NCBI GenBank assembly: GCA_944324085.1
Contig: CALUUX010000028.1
Location: forward strand, 1-44,385
Direction of reading: 5' to 3'
DNA length: 44,385 nucleotides
Source: an uncultured Mailhella sp.
Lineage (GTDB): Bacteria; Desulfobacterota; Desulfovibrionia; Desulfovibrionales; Desulfovibrionaceae
A program made the position numbers and the translations under genes. Below are positions 10,136 through 19,055 of the stretch, one piece after another (position 1 is the first letter of the stretch; each line of letters opens with the position of its first letter). A model generated the notes under the pieces. That model was not told where the DNA came from. It made no database searches and was given only the letters and a program-made list of their open reading frames with translations.

Positions 10136-10981
10136 ATGGTTCTCACTTCCGTACTCGCTCTTACCGGCCTCGGCTTCGTCGCCGCCGCCCTGCTTTCCGT
10201 GGCCTCCCGCGTCTTCGCCGTGCGCGAGGATCCCCTGGTGGGTCAGGTCACCGACACCCTCCCCGGCGCCAACTGCGGCGGCTGCGGCTACGCCGGCTGC
10301 GAAGGCTACGCCAACGCCGTGGTTCACGATCCCTCCATTCCGCCCAATCTCTGCGTGGTGGGCGGCGCAAAAACGGCTTCCGCCATCGGCTCGCTCACCG
10401 GCAAGCTCACCACCGAAATGGAACCCCTCTGCGCCTACCGCCGCTGCGACAAGAACGCCGGCAAGGTCGCCCAGCGTTTCGACTACAAGGGCATCCCCTC
10501 CTGCGCCGCCGCCGCGGCCCTGCATCACGGCTCGGATCAGTGCGGCTTCTCCTGCCTCGGCTTCGGCGACTGCGTCAAGGAATGCATCACCAACGCCCTG
10601 CGCGTGGAAAACGACATCGTGACGGTCAGCGAACAGATGTGCATAGGCTGCGGCAAGTGCGTGCGCGTCTGCCCCAGAACCGTGCTTCAGCTCATTCCCA
10701 AGCGCGCCCGCGTGGCCATCACCTGCTCCACCCAGGACAAGCTCAAGGCCGTCATGGACGTGTGCAAAGTGGGCTGCATTCACTGCGGCAAATGCATCAA
10801 GGCCTGCCCGGCCAAGGCCATCGCCATGGAAAACGACAGAATCCAGATCGACCAGAAACGCTGCCTCGACTACGGCGATTCCTGCGGTCAGGCCTGCGCC
10901 AGGGGCTGTCCCCGCGGCATCCTGCGCCTGCACGGCGCGGCCGCCCTCGCCGCCGCCAACGCCGCCGCCAAGGCCGAATAA
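10136..10981 (+). CDS. rnfB: Rnf complex ferredoxin-binding subunit RnfB
   Basis: The ferredoxin-facing iron-sulfur subunit of Rnf. One N-terminal membrane helix (about residues 3-25) is followed by the four-cysteine motif GANCGGCGYAGCEGYA (cysteines near 47, 50 and 55, then a further one in NLC) and several more clusters: CGFSCLGFGDCVKEC, CIGCGKCVRVCP, CIHCGKCIKACP and CLDYGDSCGQACARGCP. The 281-residue length suits the longer deltaproteobacterial and clostridial form. It completes the rnf set; reduced ferredoxin is the expected substrate. AAGGA precedes the ATG. Confidence 0.96.
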   Translation: MVLTSVLALTGLGFVAAALLSVASRVFAVREDPLVGQVTDTLPGANCGGCGYAGCEGYANAVVHDPSIPPNLCVVGGAKTASAIGSLTGKLTTEMEPLCAYRRCDKNAGKVAQRFDYKGIPSCAAAAALHHGSDQCGFSCLGFGDCVKECITNALRVENDIVTVSEQMCIGCGKCVRVCPRTVLQLIPKRARVAITCSTQDKLKAVMDVCKVGCIHCGKCIKACPAKAIAMENDRIQIDQKRCLDYGDSCGQACARGCPRGILRLHGAAALAAANAAAKAE

Positions 10982-11011
10982 CCCTTCCACCGTCGCCTTT
11001 CCGAGGTCTCC

Positions 11012-11983
11012 ATGCTCACCCGACGCTTCTTTCTCCGCTGCCTGAGCGCGGCCGCCGCGACCGCCGCTCTGCCCCTGCCCGCCTTCGCCCGCGACGACGA
11101 CGTCACCGCCGAAACCAGACTCATGATGGGCACGTTCGTCACCGTCAAGACGGCCGGCGCGTCCGCCGCGCACGCCGCCGACGCCGCGGGCGCGGCCTTT
11201 GAACGCATGGCCGAACTCGTCGAAAGCCTCACCCGCCATGGCTCGTCCCCGCTGGGCGAACTCAACGCTTCCGGCCGCCTGCGCGACGCCTCCCGGCCCC
11301 TGCTCGCCGTGACCCGCGCCGCCTCCCGCATGCACGGCCTCACCGGAGGAGCCTTCGACCCCACCGTGCTCCCCCTGCTCGACCTTCTGGAACGCCGCTC
11401 CGACGGCGGCCCCGATCCCCGGGAACTCGCCGAAGCCTCGGAACTCATGGGCATGAACCGCGTGCGCGTCGAGGGCCGCGACATCGTCTTCGAGCGGCGC
11501 GGCATGAAAATGAGCCTCGACGGCATCGCCAAAGGCTACGTCGCCGACGAGGGAGCCCGCGCGCTCCGCGAGGCCGGCGTGAAGAACTTTCTCATCGACG
11601 CCGGCGGCGACATCGTGGCCCAGGGTTCCAAAAACGGCGCGCCCTGGCGCGTGGCCGTGGAAAATCCTCGGAAGTACCGGGGCGACGCCGCGTATCCGGC
11701 CGTGATCTCCCTCGCCGGTCAGGCTCTGGCCACCTCCGGCGTCTATGAAAACGCCTTTGACGAACGGGGCGAGCTCAACCATCTCATCAATCCGGCCACG
11801 GGTCGCTGCGCCGTTCTGCCCGGAGCCTCCGCGCTGGCTCCCAGCGCCATGGAGGCCGACGCCCTGGCCACGGCCCTGTGCGTCATGGCCGGCCCCGTCG
11901 AATTTATGGAAAACGTGCCCCGCGCCGCCTGCCTTATCGCCCTGCCGGACGGAACGTTCCGTCGCTCCAGCCGCTGGGGATAG
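11012..11983 (+). CDS. apbE: FAD:protein FMN transferase ApbE
   Basis: Transfers FMN from FAD to a threonine in flavinylation motifs, here most likely Thr162 of RnfG. The 323-residue protein starts with a Tat-like signal (TRRFFLRCLSAAAATAALPLPAFA), so it acts in the periplasm, where RnfG is exposed. Family motifs are present: MGTFVTV, GGAFDPTV, SLDGIAKGYVAD, FLIDAGGDI, ATSGVYEN, HLINPATG and the late AD.LATAL. It lies 30 bases after rnfB and ends the operon. No clear terminator hairpin is seen after the stop. Confidence 0.95.
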   Translation: MLTRRFFLRCLSAAAATAALPLPAFARDDDVTAETRLMMGTFVTVKTAGASAAHAADAAGAAFERMAELVESLTRHGSSPLGELNASGRLRDASRPLLAVTRAASRMHGLTGGAFDPTVLPLLDLLERRSDGGPDPRELAEASELMGMNRVRVEGRDIVFERRGMKMSLDGIAKGYVADEGARALREAGVKNFLIDAGGDIVAQGSKNGAPWRVAVENPRKYRGDAAYPAVISLAGQALATSGVYENAFDERGELNHLINPATGRCAVLPGASALAPSAMEADALATALCVMAGPVEFMENVPRAACLIALPDGTFRRSSRWG

Positions 11984-12627
11984 TTTAGCGAAAGGACAGC
12001 GTAAGAGACGACGCGGTCGCGGGGCACCTTGCCCGCTCCGAAACGCCCCATGGACGCCTCGACCGCCGCGCGGCGGCCTCTGCGGCCGGTTTTGCGCCGG
12101 AACCGCGCGTCGGGGGCCGTCCGGAGCCCCTTCGGCGGAAAGACGCCGGGAAACGCGTCGGGAAGCGTCGGGCGAAGCCTTGCGCCGGGGATTGGCGTCG
12201 GGGAACCGAAAAGCGCGGCAAACCTGCGACGGAAAATCACGGCGCGGCGGGGATTGGCCTCCCGCAGGTTCGTTCCGAAGGCCGGACGAAACCTTGCGAC
12301 GGACGCGGGGTTCGCCGACGTTTTCTCCGGCGGCCATGTCGGCAAAAAACGCTCTGACAACGCAACGCGGTTCCGCTCAACGACGGATTCCGCGTTCTTT
12401 TATGCCCAGACGCGGAACGAACTCGGCCTTCAGCGGCTCGTTTTGACCGCAAACGCTCTGCGATTCTTCGCAATTTTTCGTCAGATTCCCCGTCGGGCTC
12501 TCCTTACGCTACATTATCTTAAACAGCCTGACAAAGTGTTGCGCGGCCTTGCGCCTCCACGAGGACGGCGAGTACTATGAAAACGTTCATTCCAAGCAAA
12601 CGTCATTTTTTTTATAAGGAACGTTTC
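11984..12627. other. Intergenic region after apbE
   Basis: No supportable gene in these 644 bases; open frames on both strands are arginine-rich and motif-free. A perfect 8-bp inverted repeat (TTCCGCGT at 12388-12395, ACGCGGAA at 12410-12417) has no T-run and is not a terminator. Sequence becomes A/T-richer near 12480-12540, where CTACATTATCTTAAAC (about 12508-12523) could include a -10 element for the broken gene downstream. Confidence 0.5.
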
Positions 12628-13614
12628 ATGAAACAGATCTCTCGCCGTCATTTTCTCGCCATGAGCTGCTGCGCGGCGGGCGCGGCCTCCTGCCCCGCGA
12701 TCTTCGCCTCCGCCGCCTCCGCCGCGGCCCCCGCTTCTCCCGATCTCAACTCCGCGCAGGTAAGCCGCCTCTTCGCGGCCTTCGGCGAGGACAGACGCAT
12801 GCCCGAAGAACTCAACCGCTGGCTCAACGATCCCGCGCGTCAGAAACAGGCTCCGTATCGCGCCTTTGACAACGTCTGGCAGGTGGGAATCGCCTGGGTG
12901 TCCTCCTGGGCCGTGAACACCGGCGACGGCTGAGTGCTCATCGACACCACGCACGAACCCTTCGTCGGCATGCTCATCGACAATCTCCGCGCCGTGGGCG
13001 TGCCGCTGGATCAAATCCGCTACGTGCTCATGACGCACGGCCATTTCGATCACGCGGGGGGGCGCGGTCCGCCTGAAACCGCTGCTGAAGAACGCCCGCT
13101 TCGCCATGACCGAACGCGGCTGGAACGAGGCCTTCCGGTACGCCCGCGAAAGCGACAAAACCCCGAACCGCTGGACCATGCTCGACCACAAGGATCTCGT
13201 GCTGAGCGACGGCCAGCGGCTGATCTGCGGCGACAACGCCTTCATCGCGCTCGAAACGCCGGGGCACACCTGGGGCACGGCTTCCTACCTGTACGACGCG
13301 CGGCACGGCGGCAAAAGCTATCGCGCCGTCACCGTGGGCGGTCAGGGCCTCAACGCCATCGACGGCCCGGAGCAGGTTCGGGCGTACATACGCAGCATGA
13401 ACCGCCTGAGCGACGACGCGCTGAACGTTCAGGTCGACCTCACGGCGCACCCCTTCTCCACCGGCCTCACGGAAAAATACCCGCCATCAGGGCGGTCAAG
13501 GCTTCCGATCCCCATCCGCTGGTCGATCGCGCGGCCTATCTCGCCCGTCTGGCGGGCCTCAACGACAGAGCCGAAGCCAGACTCCAAAAAGAACTGGCCA
13601 AGGCCGCCGGATAA
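12628..13614 (+). pseudogene. Broken Tat-exported metallo-beta-lactamase-fold hydrolase
   Basis: Remains of a periplasmic zinc hydrolase resembling subclass B3. Start at 12628 is supported by AAGGAACG and a Tat-type signal (SRRHFLAMSCC). Three lesions are seen. A TGA at 12931-12933 interrupts NTGDG-stop-VLIDTTHE, where the family reads straight through. A run of seven Gs at 13056-13062 shifts the frame right after the metal motif THGHFDHAGG; six Gs would keep it. One C appears missing at 13480-13482, which returns the reading frame to the original one for the tail (AIRAVKASDPHPLVDRAAYL). Between the shifts the middle frame encodes TPGHTWG and the AHPFSTG zinc-ligand region. Homopolymer sequencing errors could explain the shifts but not easily the TGA. 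Selenocysteine is unlikely at this hydrophobic position. Confidence 0.85.
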
Positions 13615-13821
13615 ACGGCGACGCCGTCTCCCTCCTGCCCGCGGACCGCGGGCCGCGACGCGCTCATCCTGCGTCCCCACGATCGAGGAAAGAGCGCGCC
13701 TTTCCGCGCCCGACGTCCGCCCTCCCCTCCGGGGAAGACGGATATCGGGCCGAGTCCTTGACCGGACTCCTGCCGCCCGCTCCCCGCGGACCGGCGGATT
13801 CCGGCGCGCGTCCGACCGGGA

Positions 13822-14190
13822 TCAGGGCCGGGTGAGAATGTCCTTGGCGCCGCCTTCCAGCTCCACGCCCCTGTCGTACATGGACACCAGCCACGTCTCC
13901 TCATGAAAATGAAAGCCGTGCAGCAGGTGCGGCCGGATGCGGAAAAAATCCCCGGCCTTCATGACGAGCGTTTCCTTTTCGCCGGAGGCCAGATCTTCCG
14001 CCGTCAGCGTAAAGCTCCCGGATATCACATAGAACGCTTCCGAATTCTGGGCGTGGTAGTGCCCTCCGCGTTCCACGCCCGCCTCGGAACGGATCACGTT
14101 CACCTGCTTCCAGCCCTCGCGCACGAGCTGAACCAGGCTTCCCCGGGCGTCGTCGAAACGAAAATCGGGTTGCAGAAACTCAATCAGCAT
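13822..14190 (-). CDS. Cupin-domain sugar-modification protein
   Basis: A 122-residue single-cupin protein at the end of the glycan operon. HYHAQNSEAFYVISG and a later HLLHGFHFHEETW give the two histidine-rich cupin motifs. Relatives in surface-polysaccharide loci include small keto-sugar isomerases of the FdtA/WxcM type and RmlC-like epimerases; at 122 residues it is shorter than RmlC (about 180), so the exact reaction is open. Its ATG at 14190 overlaps the SDR stop by one base (TGATG), so it is translationally coupled; the longer open frame upstream is the shadow of the SDR gene. It may act on the keto intermediate made by the 4,6-dehydratase at 21960-22988. Confidence 0.8.
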   Translation of the reverse strand: MLIEFLQPDFRFDDARGSLVQLVREGWKQVNVIRSEAGVERGGHYHAQNSEAFYVISGSFTLTAEDLASGEKETLVMKAGDFFRIRPHLLHGFHFHEETWLVSMYDRGVELEGGAKDILTRP

Positions 14191-15071
14191 CACAGCTCCA
14201 GACGAATCTCGTCGAGATTCAGCAGTTTCTTGAGGCGCGCGTTGTCCAGCACCGCGGACTCCGCCCGGCGCGCCTTGAATATGGCATTGTTGTTCCGCAC
14301 CGAGATGGGCCTGACCAGCGATCCGTCCAGACGATACCGCTCCGCCAGAGCCAGCGCGGCTTCGTATTTGGACATGGGGCCGTCGGAAGCGATGTTCACC
14401 ACCCGTTCCGGACACGCGCCCCATCGCTCCACAAGCTCCACCAGATACCGCGACGCCTGATCGAAACTCAGCGTGGAACGGTAGGAATCCGCGAACATCT
14501 CCACCGGCTTCCCCCGCTCCAGATCCGCCCGGATGACGTCGAAAAAGTGCGGGCGACCCTCCACCAGCGACGGCCCGAACAAAAACGGAAACCGAACCAC
14601 GTTATATCCCGCCGCCAGCGTTATCTGTTCTGCCAAGGCCTTCTGCCGCCCATAGGCATTCACCGGCGCGCAGGGATCCGTCTCCAGAAAGCGGCGATCC
14701 CGCGAGCCCTCGCCGTACACCGTGTCGGTGGAGGCGTAGTACAGGCACGAGAGGCGCGTCAGCGCGTTCAGCGTTCCGGCCAGAGCCGTGATGTTGATAT
14801 CCCACGCCAGACGGGGATTCTCCTCCACCTTGTCCGGATGGTGATAGGCCGCCAGATAGATGGCTTTCGCGCCTTCCTCCAGACGCTCGTTCAGCGCGGC
14901 CGCCGCCTGCGGATCGCGCACGTCGAAGCGCGCCCACGTCAGGCGCGGATGCGAAAACGTCGGCCCGTCCCCGTGCGCGTAGGTGGCCGTCACGGCCTCG
15001 TCCGTGCGCTCGAGAACGTTCTTCACGCAGTAGCGGCCAAGATACCCGTTGCCGCCCACAATGAGATACAT
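14190..15071 (-). CDS. NAD(P)-dependent SDR sugar epimerase/reductase
   Basis: An extended short-chain dehydrogenase of 293 residues. It opens with the Rossmann motif VGGNGYLGRYC (residues 5-15) and has YLAAYHHP, the active-site serine/threonine region YYASTDTVYGE, and the catalytic YGRQK (Tyr-x3-Lys). Overall it resembles RmlD or WcaG-type 4-keto reductases. In a locus that makes GDP-heptose and has a 4,6-dehydratase, a likely job is reducing the 4-keto intermediate to a 6-deoxy-heptose, which is inference. It lies four bases after the glycosyltransferase at 15076-16182, within a tightly packed operon. Confidence 0.85.
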   Translation of the reverse strand: MYLIVGGNGYLGRYCVKNVLERTDEAVTATYAHGDGPTFSHPRLTWARFDVRDPQAAAALNERLEEGAKAIYLAAYHHPDKVEENPRLAWDINITALAGTLNALTRLSCLYYASTDTVYGEGSRDRRFLETDPCAPVNAYGRQKALAEQITLAAGYNVVRFPFLFGPSLVEGRPHFFDVIRADLERGKPVEMFADSYRSTLSFDQASRYLVELVERWGACPERVVNIASDGPMSKYEAALALAERYRLDGSLVRPISVRNNNAIFKARRAESAVLDNARLKKLLNLDEIRLEL

Positions 15072-15075
15072 CGCC

Positions 15076-16182
15076 CTACCTCGCCAGCGTCTTCATGGTT
15101 TCGAACCACACCCTGTGCCCGTCGATCACCTGATTGACGTAGGCCCGGTTTCTCGCGGGAAGCGCGGCGTTGGGCAGTGTGTCGACGAGAGCCTTCAGCT
15201 TGTCCATGAGCTCCTCGCCGCACGCCAGATAGCTGTCCTTCGTCAGCTCTATGCCGCGAAGCCAGCGGCAGAAATCCGTGGTCATCTTGGTGCCCATTTC
15301 CTCGGCCCATGCGTCGACCCACAGATCGTGATCGTTGCGGTTCTGCCGCACCAGCGGCTCGCCGTAGGAAACCGCGTCGCCCATGCGCCAGGCTATTCTC
15401 TCCACAATGTAGGAAGACCAGATGTCGTCAAAACGGCCGATGTCGGGCACCAGAAAATACGCGGGCACCATGTCCCGGTGTATGGCCGTGTTCTGCGAGT
15501 TGAACGGCGCATAGGTGCCGGGCGCCAGGGCGTAATTGTCCTTCCGCCTGTAGGCAACGACATCAATAGGCGCGGCGAGACGAGTGACCGCGTCAATATC
15601 GGGATCGCCGAGCCAGAATCCGGCGTTCACCACCGCGCGAACGCTCTTCACCTCGCGGCGGACGTCGGTCACTTCCTCGATCCTGTCCGCCCACGAGTAG
15701 CCGCGCGGATAGAACTTGCGCCCCTGCCGCTCCTCCAGATCGTCGCAGACGTTGTACCATCCCGTGGGGGAAGACACCGTTTCCATCTCGACCCGGGAGC
15801 CCAGCGACAGATGCTTGCCCACATAGTCTTCACAGGCGATGTAGTTGTCGTCGTCTATAAGAACGATAATGTCTGCCCCCTGCTCATAGGCCTTGAGTAT
15901 GGCCACCTGACGCCGCTGGATGCAGTTCCACGGCAGATAGCCCTTGAGCAGCGGGAAACGATCCAGATAGGCGTTCTGATCTTCCACGTCCATGAACAGC
16001 ACGGGAATCTTGTACTTCGCCTCCAGAGCCGCGCAGTATTCCTTGGCCTCGGCCGGCGTTTTGCGGTCGCCGGTGATCACGAAATCGACGTAATCCTGCC
16101 TGCCGAACCTGATGACGTCCTTGATGTAGTCCTCAATGAGATGGGGAACGTGTATCGTGGTCGTGGTGATGGTGACTTTCAT
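15076..16182 (-). CDS. Glycosyltransferase resembling reversibly glycosylated polypeptide/GT75 proteins
   Basis: A 368-residue GT-A-like protein. IVLIDDDNYI near residue 110 gives an acidic D-D-D motif for metal and nucleotide-sugar binding, and PFNSQNTAIHRDMVPAYFL recalls the plant/bacterial RGP (UDP-arabinopyranose mutase-like) group. I recognise the fold and motif but not the donor or acceptor. The ATG at 16182 overlaps the upstream gene's stop (ATGA), and the protein then begins MKVTITTTTIHVPHL, a sensible first beta strand. The alternative upstream start at 16308 would run through the neighbouring gene and is rejected. Confidence 0.75.
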   Translation of the reverse strand: MKVTITTTTIHVPHLIEDYIKDVIRFGRQDYVDFVITGDRKTPAEAKEYCAALEAKYKIPVLFMDVEDQNAYLDRFPLLKGYLPWNCIQRRQVAILKAYEQGADIIVLIDDDNYIACEDYVGKHLSLGSRVEMETVSSPTGWYNVCDDLEERQGRKFYPRGYSWADRIEEVTDVRREVKSVRAVVNAGFWLGDPDIDAVTRLAAPIDVVAYRRKDNYALAPGTYAPFNSQNTAIHRDMVPAYFLVPDIGRFDDIWSSYIVERIAWRMGDAVSYGEPLVRQNRNDHDLWVDAWAEEMGTKMTTDFCRWLRGIELTKDSYLACGEELMDKLKALVDTLPNAALPARNRAYVNQVIDGHRVWFETMKTLAR

Positions 16183-17753
16183 CCTTTCCTCCCGAACAAT
16201 GAAGCCGCCTGCCGGAACTTGCAGTACAGATAAAACACGGCGTACACAAATCTGGGCAAGCGGCGGACGTGATACTTTTCCGCCTTGCTGACGGTTTTCT
16301 TGAACCATTTCGAGTCGATGAAGAGACTCGAATGCGTCACGGCGTCGAAATCCATGCCGGTCTCGAGATAATGACGTTTGAGCCTCGTCACGTATTCGCG
16401 GCTGCGCACTTCTTCCACGCGTTTCGAGGCGTACTCGAACAGTTCCGTGGCGCGCTCGTCATGAATATCATAACGGAACGGCTCGATGACGTCCTTGCCC
16501 GAACGATCCAGCGTCAGGCCGGGGTCGAGCGTTCTGTATTTCTCATAGACCGCTTCGTTGTTGACGTAGAGCTTGCCGTCCTTCACGCCGCATTCCTCGG
16601 CGAGCACGCAGCCGCGGGGATGAAACAGCGACAGATAGACGTCGGTCAGGGCGGCCAGGCCATAGGCTTTGCCGCGCGCCTTGCGCTTTTCCACGCCCTC
16701 CTCCGAAAAAAGCTCGTCGCGCAGGGCGTAGGCGTTGCGCATCTGCCGGCTTATTTCTTCCACCGTCGTGTCGTACTGCGCGCCCAGGCACTTGTTCCCC
16801 AGGTAGGAATGGATCATGAGATCCGCCCGATCCGCCCGGATGGCGAACACGCCGTCCCGCTCGGAGAGGCCGGCCATGAGCTCCTGATGCACGGGAATGT
16901 CGGAAACCATAATGGGCACACCCGCGCTGAGAGCCTCGCACGGCGTGGTAAAATAGCCCGTGTTTTTCGTGGGATAGACATAAAACGAAAAGGTCGAGAT
17001 CAGCTCGTACATTTCCTCTTTCGAAATGGGCCGCTCAAAATTGAACGTGATCTTCGACTCGTCCTTGTAGGCCTCGATGAGGTCGAAGCACGCCTGCACG
17101 TATTCCCGCTCCGGAGAATAGGAGGAATGCACGTACAGCTCCACGTCCTTCTGATTTTTAAACGCCAGATGGAACGCCTCGATGACCTTTTTCAGATTCT
17201 TCCGCTGTTCCGCGCCGCCGATGAAGCCGAAACGCCACGTCTTGCCGTCGGGCCTGGGATATTTCCGCGCGATCTCGTCGTTGAACACCACGCACGGCAG
17301 ATGGAAGCACGGCACGGTCACGCCGTTTTTCCGGAGCCTGTCCGCCACGTAGACCGACGGCGAACAGCACATGTCGAAGTTCCCGTTGATGATGTCTATC
17401 CAGTCCAGAGGCGGCAGCGAACCGTCAAAGACTTCGTAGCATATCTTCACCTTCGACCGGTACCTCAGGAAGTACTCGTACACCCCGTCTCCGTACTCCA
17501 GGGTGAGCAGGTCCGTGAACACGGAAAAATCGTACGTCAGCTCCGGATCCGCGCGATGGACGTTCTTCCGCGAGAGGTACTCCTTCAGAAGCTGCGTCGT
17601 GCCGAACTGTTCCACGCGGTAATGCTCGATGTAATACTCGTCCAGATAGATCTCGTTGTCCGGATCCGAGCTCAGCGTTTCAATAAAGGCCCGAATGTGC
17701 CTGGCGAGCGGGCCGAGATCCAAACGTCCCGCCAGCAGTATTTTTCTCTTCAT
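16179..17753 (-). CDS. GT-B glycosyltransferase (GT4-like) with C-terminal extension
   Basis: A 524-residue cytoplasmic or membrane-associated transferase. The donor domain shows RFGFIGGAEQRKNLKKVIEAF, a stretch from FSFYVYPTKNTGYFTTPCEALSAG to PIMVSDIPVH, and the usual E-x7-E-like motif (TTPCEALSAGVP). After about residue 390 there is an extra ~130-residue tail not typical of GT4 enzymes, ending in a basic, aromatic segment (FVYAVFYLYCKFRQAA) that may sit at the membrane. The ATG at 17753 overlaps the preceding gene by four bases. Sugar specificity cannot be read from the sequence; heptose is possible given the neighbours. Confidence 0.85.
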   Translation of the reverse strand: MKRKILLAGRLDLGPLARHIRAFIETLSSDPDNEIYLDEYYIEHYRVEQFGTTQLLKEYLSRKNVHRADPELTYDFSVFTDLLTLEYGDGVYEYFLRYRSKVKICYEVFDGSLPPLDWIDIINGNFDMCCSPSVYVADRLRKNGVTVPCFHLPCVVFNDEIARKYPRPDGKTWRFGFIGGAEQRKNLKKVIEAFHLAFKNQKDVELYVHSSYSPEREYVQACFDLIEAYKDESKITFNFERPISKEEMYELISTFSFYVYPTKNTGYFTTPCEALSAGVPIMVSDIPVHQELMAGLSERDGVFAIRADRADLMIHSYLGNKCLGAQYDTTVEEISRQMRNAYALRDELFSEEGVEKRKARGKAYGLAALTDVYLSLFHPRGCVLAEECGVKDGKLYVNNEAVYEKYRTLDPGLTLDRSGKDVIEPFRYDIHDERATELFEYASKRVEEVRSREYVTRLKRHYLETGMDFDAVTHSSLFIDSKWFKKTVSKAEKYHVRRLPRFVYAVFYLYCKFRQAASLFGRKG

Positions 17754-19045
17754 GATTCCTCCCGCCGTTGCGCCGCGTTTCCCGCCGCGAGGCGTTCCAC
17801 GAGCGCGTTGAACTTTTCGGCCACCGCCGCCACGCCGTAACGTTCGGCCAGGCGTTTTCTGCGCCGTATGGCGTCGTCGTCGTAGATCAGCGCGTCTCTG
17901 TTCTCGCGCAAGATTTCCACGCTCTTCACAATGTCTTCCTCGGCGCAATCGTAGTTGACGCCGCACACCTCGTTCAAACTGGCCTGAAACGCCGGAATTT
18001 CCGTTTCGGCCGGCACCATCAGGCATCCCGGCTCGACCTGCCCCTGAAAGATGTCCCGATGCGTGGCGATGTCCGACAAAATCAACGCCTCGCCGCAGGC
18101 CAGAGCCTCGCGCGGCATGACGGAATATCCTTCGCCGGTGGAACAGTTGACGTACACGTCGAAACTCTTCATGAGCGCGACGATTTCCTCATCCGTCTTG
18201 ACGCCCCGCGTGACCGTGACGCGCGGACGCCTTCTCTCCATGGCCCGCACGCAGCGGCGCACGTAGTCGCTGTCGTTGTAGGCGTAGCGGGCGTGCATGA
18301 CGAACTCCACGTCGGGAAAGCGTTCAACGCACGTGTCAAAGGCCTCGACGATCTTCAGAACGTTCTTTCTTTCCTCGATGGAGCAGACGCATCCGAACCT
18401 GATCGTCTCCTTTTTCACCGGTCTGGCGTCCCTGTAGACTTCCGTGTCGATAACCACGGGAAGCTCGTACACGGGCTTCGTCACGCCGGAACGGCGAAAA
18501 ATCCCCATGAGGTTGGGGCACGGCACCAGCACGCCGTCAAACGTTTCGTTGATGAGCTCCTTCCAGCCGCGGGGCAGGCGCGTGCCGTCGAACACGCTGT
18601 ACGCGTACAGGCGCGCCGCCCGCCGATGAGGCAGGCGATACCGCAGCGGCGCGTCGTTCCCGCCCACCCTCAGGGGATCGCAAAACACGCAGACGTCGAA
18701 CCCCGACGCGTCGAGAGCGTACACGTCCCCGGCGAACTCCTTCGTTCTTTCCCGGCATGATCCATAAGAATACAACTCTTTTCCATTATAAACATGCAGG
18801 CTGTTCTTCGCGTAGTCGTTGACCCGGATAATGTTCCTGACGTGGTTGTACAGAGAATTGCCCACGCCCTCCGTGCCGATGACGAGAACGCTGATCTTTT
18901 CCCCGTCCAGACGCGGAGCGTAGGGACGCCGCAGCGAAAGCTCCTTTTTTACGGCCTTCAGCTCGGCCTTCAGGCGGCCGCTTTTGACGAACAGCAGCGC
19001 GAACTTGCAGGCAAACTTTTTCAGATACAAGGAAAGATACGCCAT
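17750..19045 (-). CDS. GT-B glycosyltransferase (GT4-like)
   Basis: A 431-residue transferase. An N-terminal basic/hydrophobic stretch (residues 1-20, LYLKKFACKFALLFV) may attach it to the membrane. The donor-binding half has FGCVCSIEERKNVLKIVEAF, FDVYVNCSTGEGYSVMPREALACGEALILSD, the typical E-x7-E region of GT4 enzymes. It resembles the next gene in the operon in its IEERKN/EQRKN segment, so the two may be old duplicates. It follows hddC-gmhB by 10 bases and overlaps the next gene (ATGA at 17750-17753). Acceptor and sugar are unknown. Confidence 0.87.
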   Translation of the reverse strand: MAYLSLYLKKFACKFALLFVKSGRLKAELKAVKKELSLRRPYAPRLDGEKISVLVIGTEGVGNSLYNHVRNIIRVNDYAKNSLHVYNGKELYSYGSCRERTKEFAGDVYALDASGFDVCVFCDPLRVGGNDAPLRYRLPHRRAARLYAYSVFDGTRLPRGWKELINETFDGVLVPCPNLMGIFRRSGVTKPVYELPVVIDTEVYRDARPVKKETIRFGCVCSIEERKNVLKIVEAFDTCVERFPDVEFVMHARYAYNDSDYVRRCVRAMERRRPRVTVTRGVKTDEEIVALMKSFDVYVNCSTGEGYSVMPREALACGEALILSDIATHRDIFQGQVEPGCLMVPAETEIPAFQASLNEVCGVNYDCAEEDIVKSVEILRENRDALIYDDDAIRRRKRLAERYGVAAVAEKFNALVERLAAGNAAQRREES

Positions 19046-19055
19046 GTTCCATCCC

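Noticed and set aside
9365..12337. 990-codon minus-strand frame across rnfA, rnfB and apbE
   Set aside because: Antisense shadow of three well-supported genes; Gly/His/Ala-rich composition typical of reverse frames in GC-rich genes.
12029..12580. 183-codon open frame after apbE
   Set aside because: Arginine-rich, with no family motif or ribosome binding site; open frames arise by chance in this GC-rich DNA.
12931..12933. TGA read as selenocysteine in the metallo-beta-lactamase-like gene
   Set aside because: The position is a hydrophobic core site, no SECIS-like hairpin is evident just after it, and two frameshifts follow, so a pseudogene or errors are more likely.
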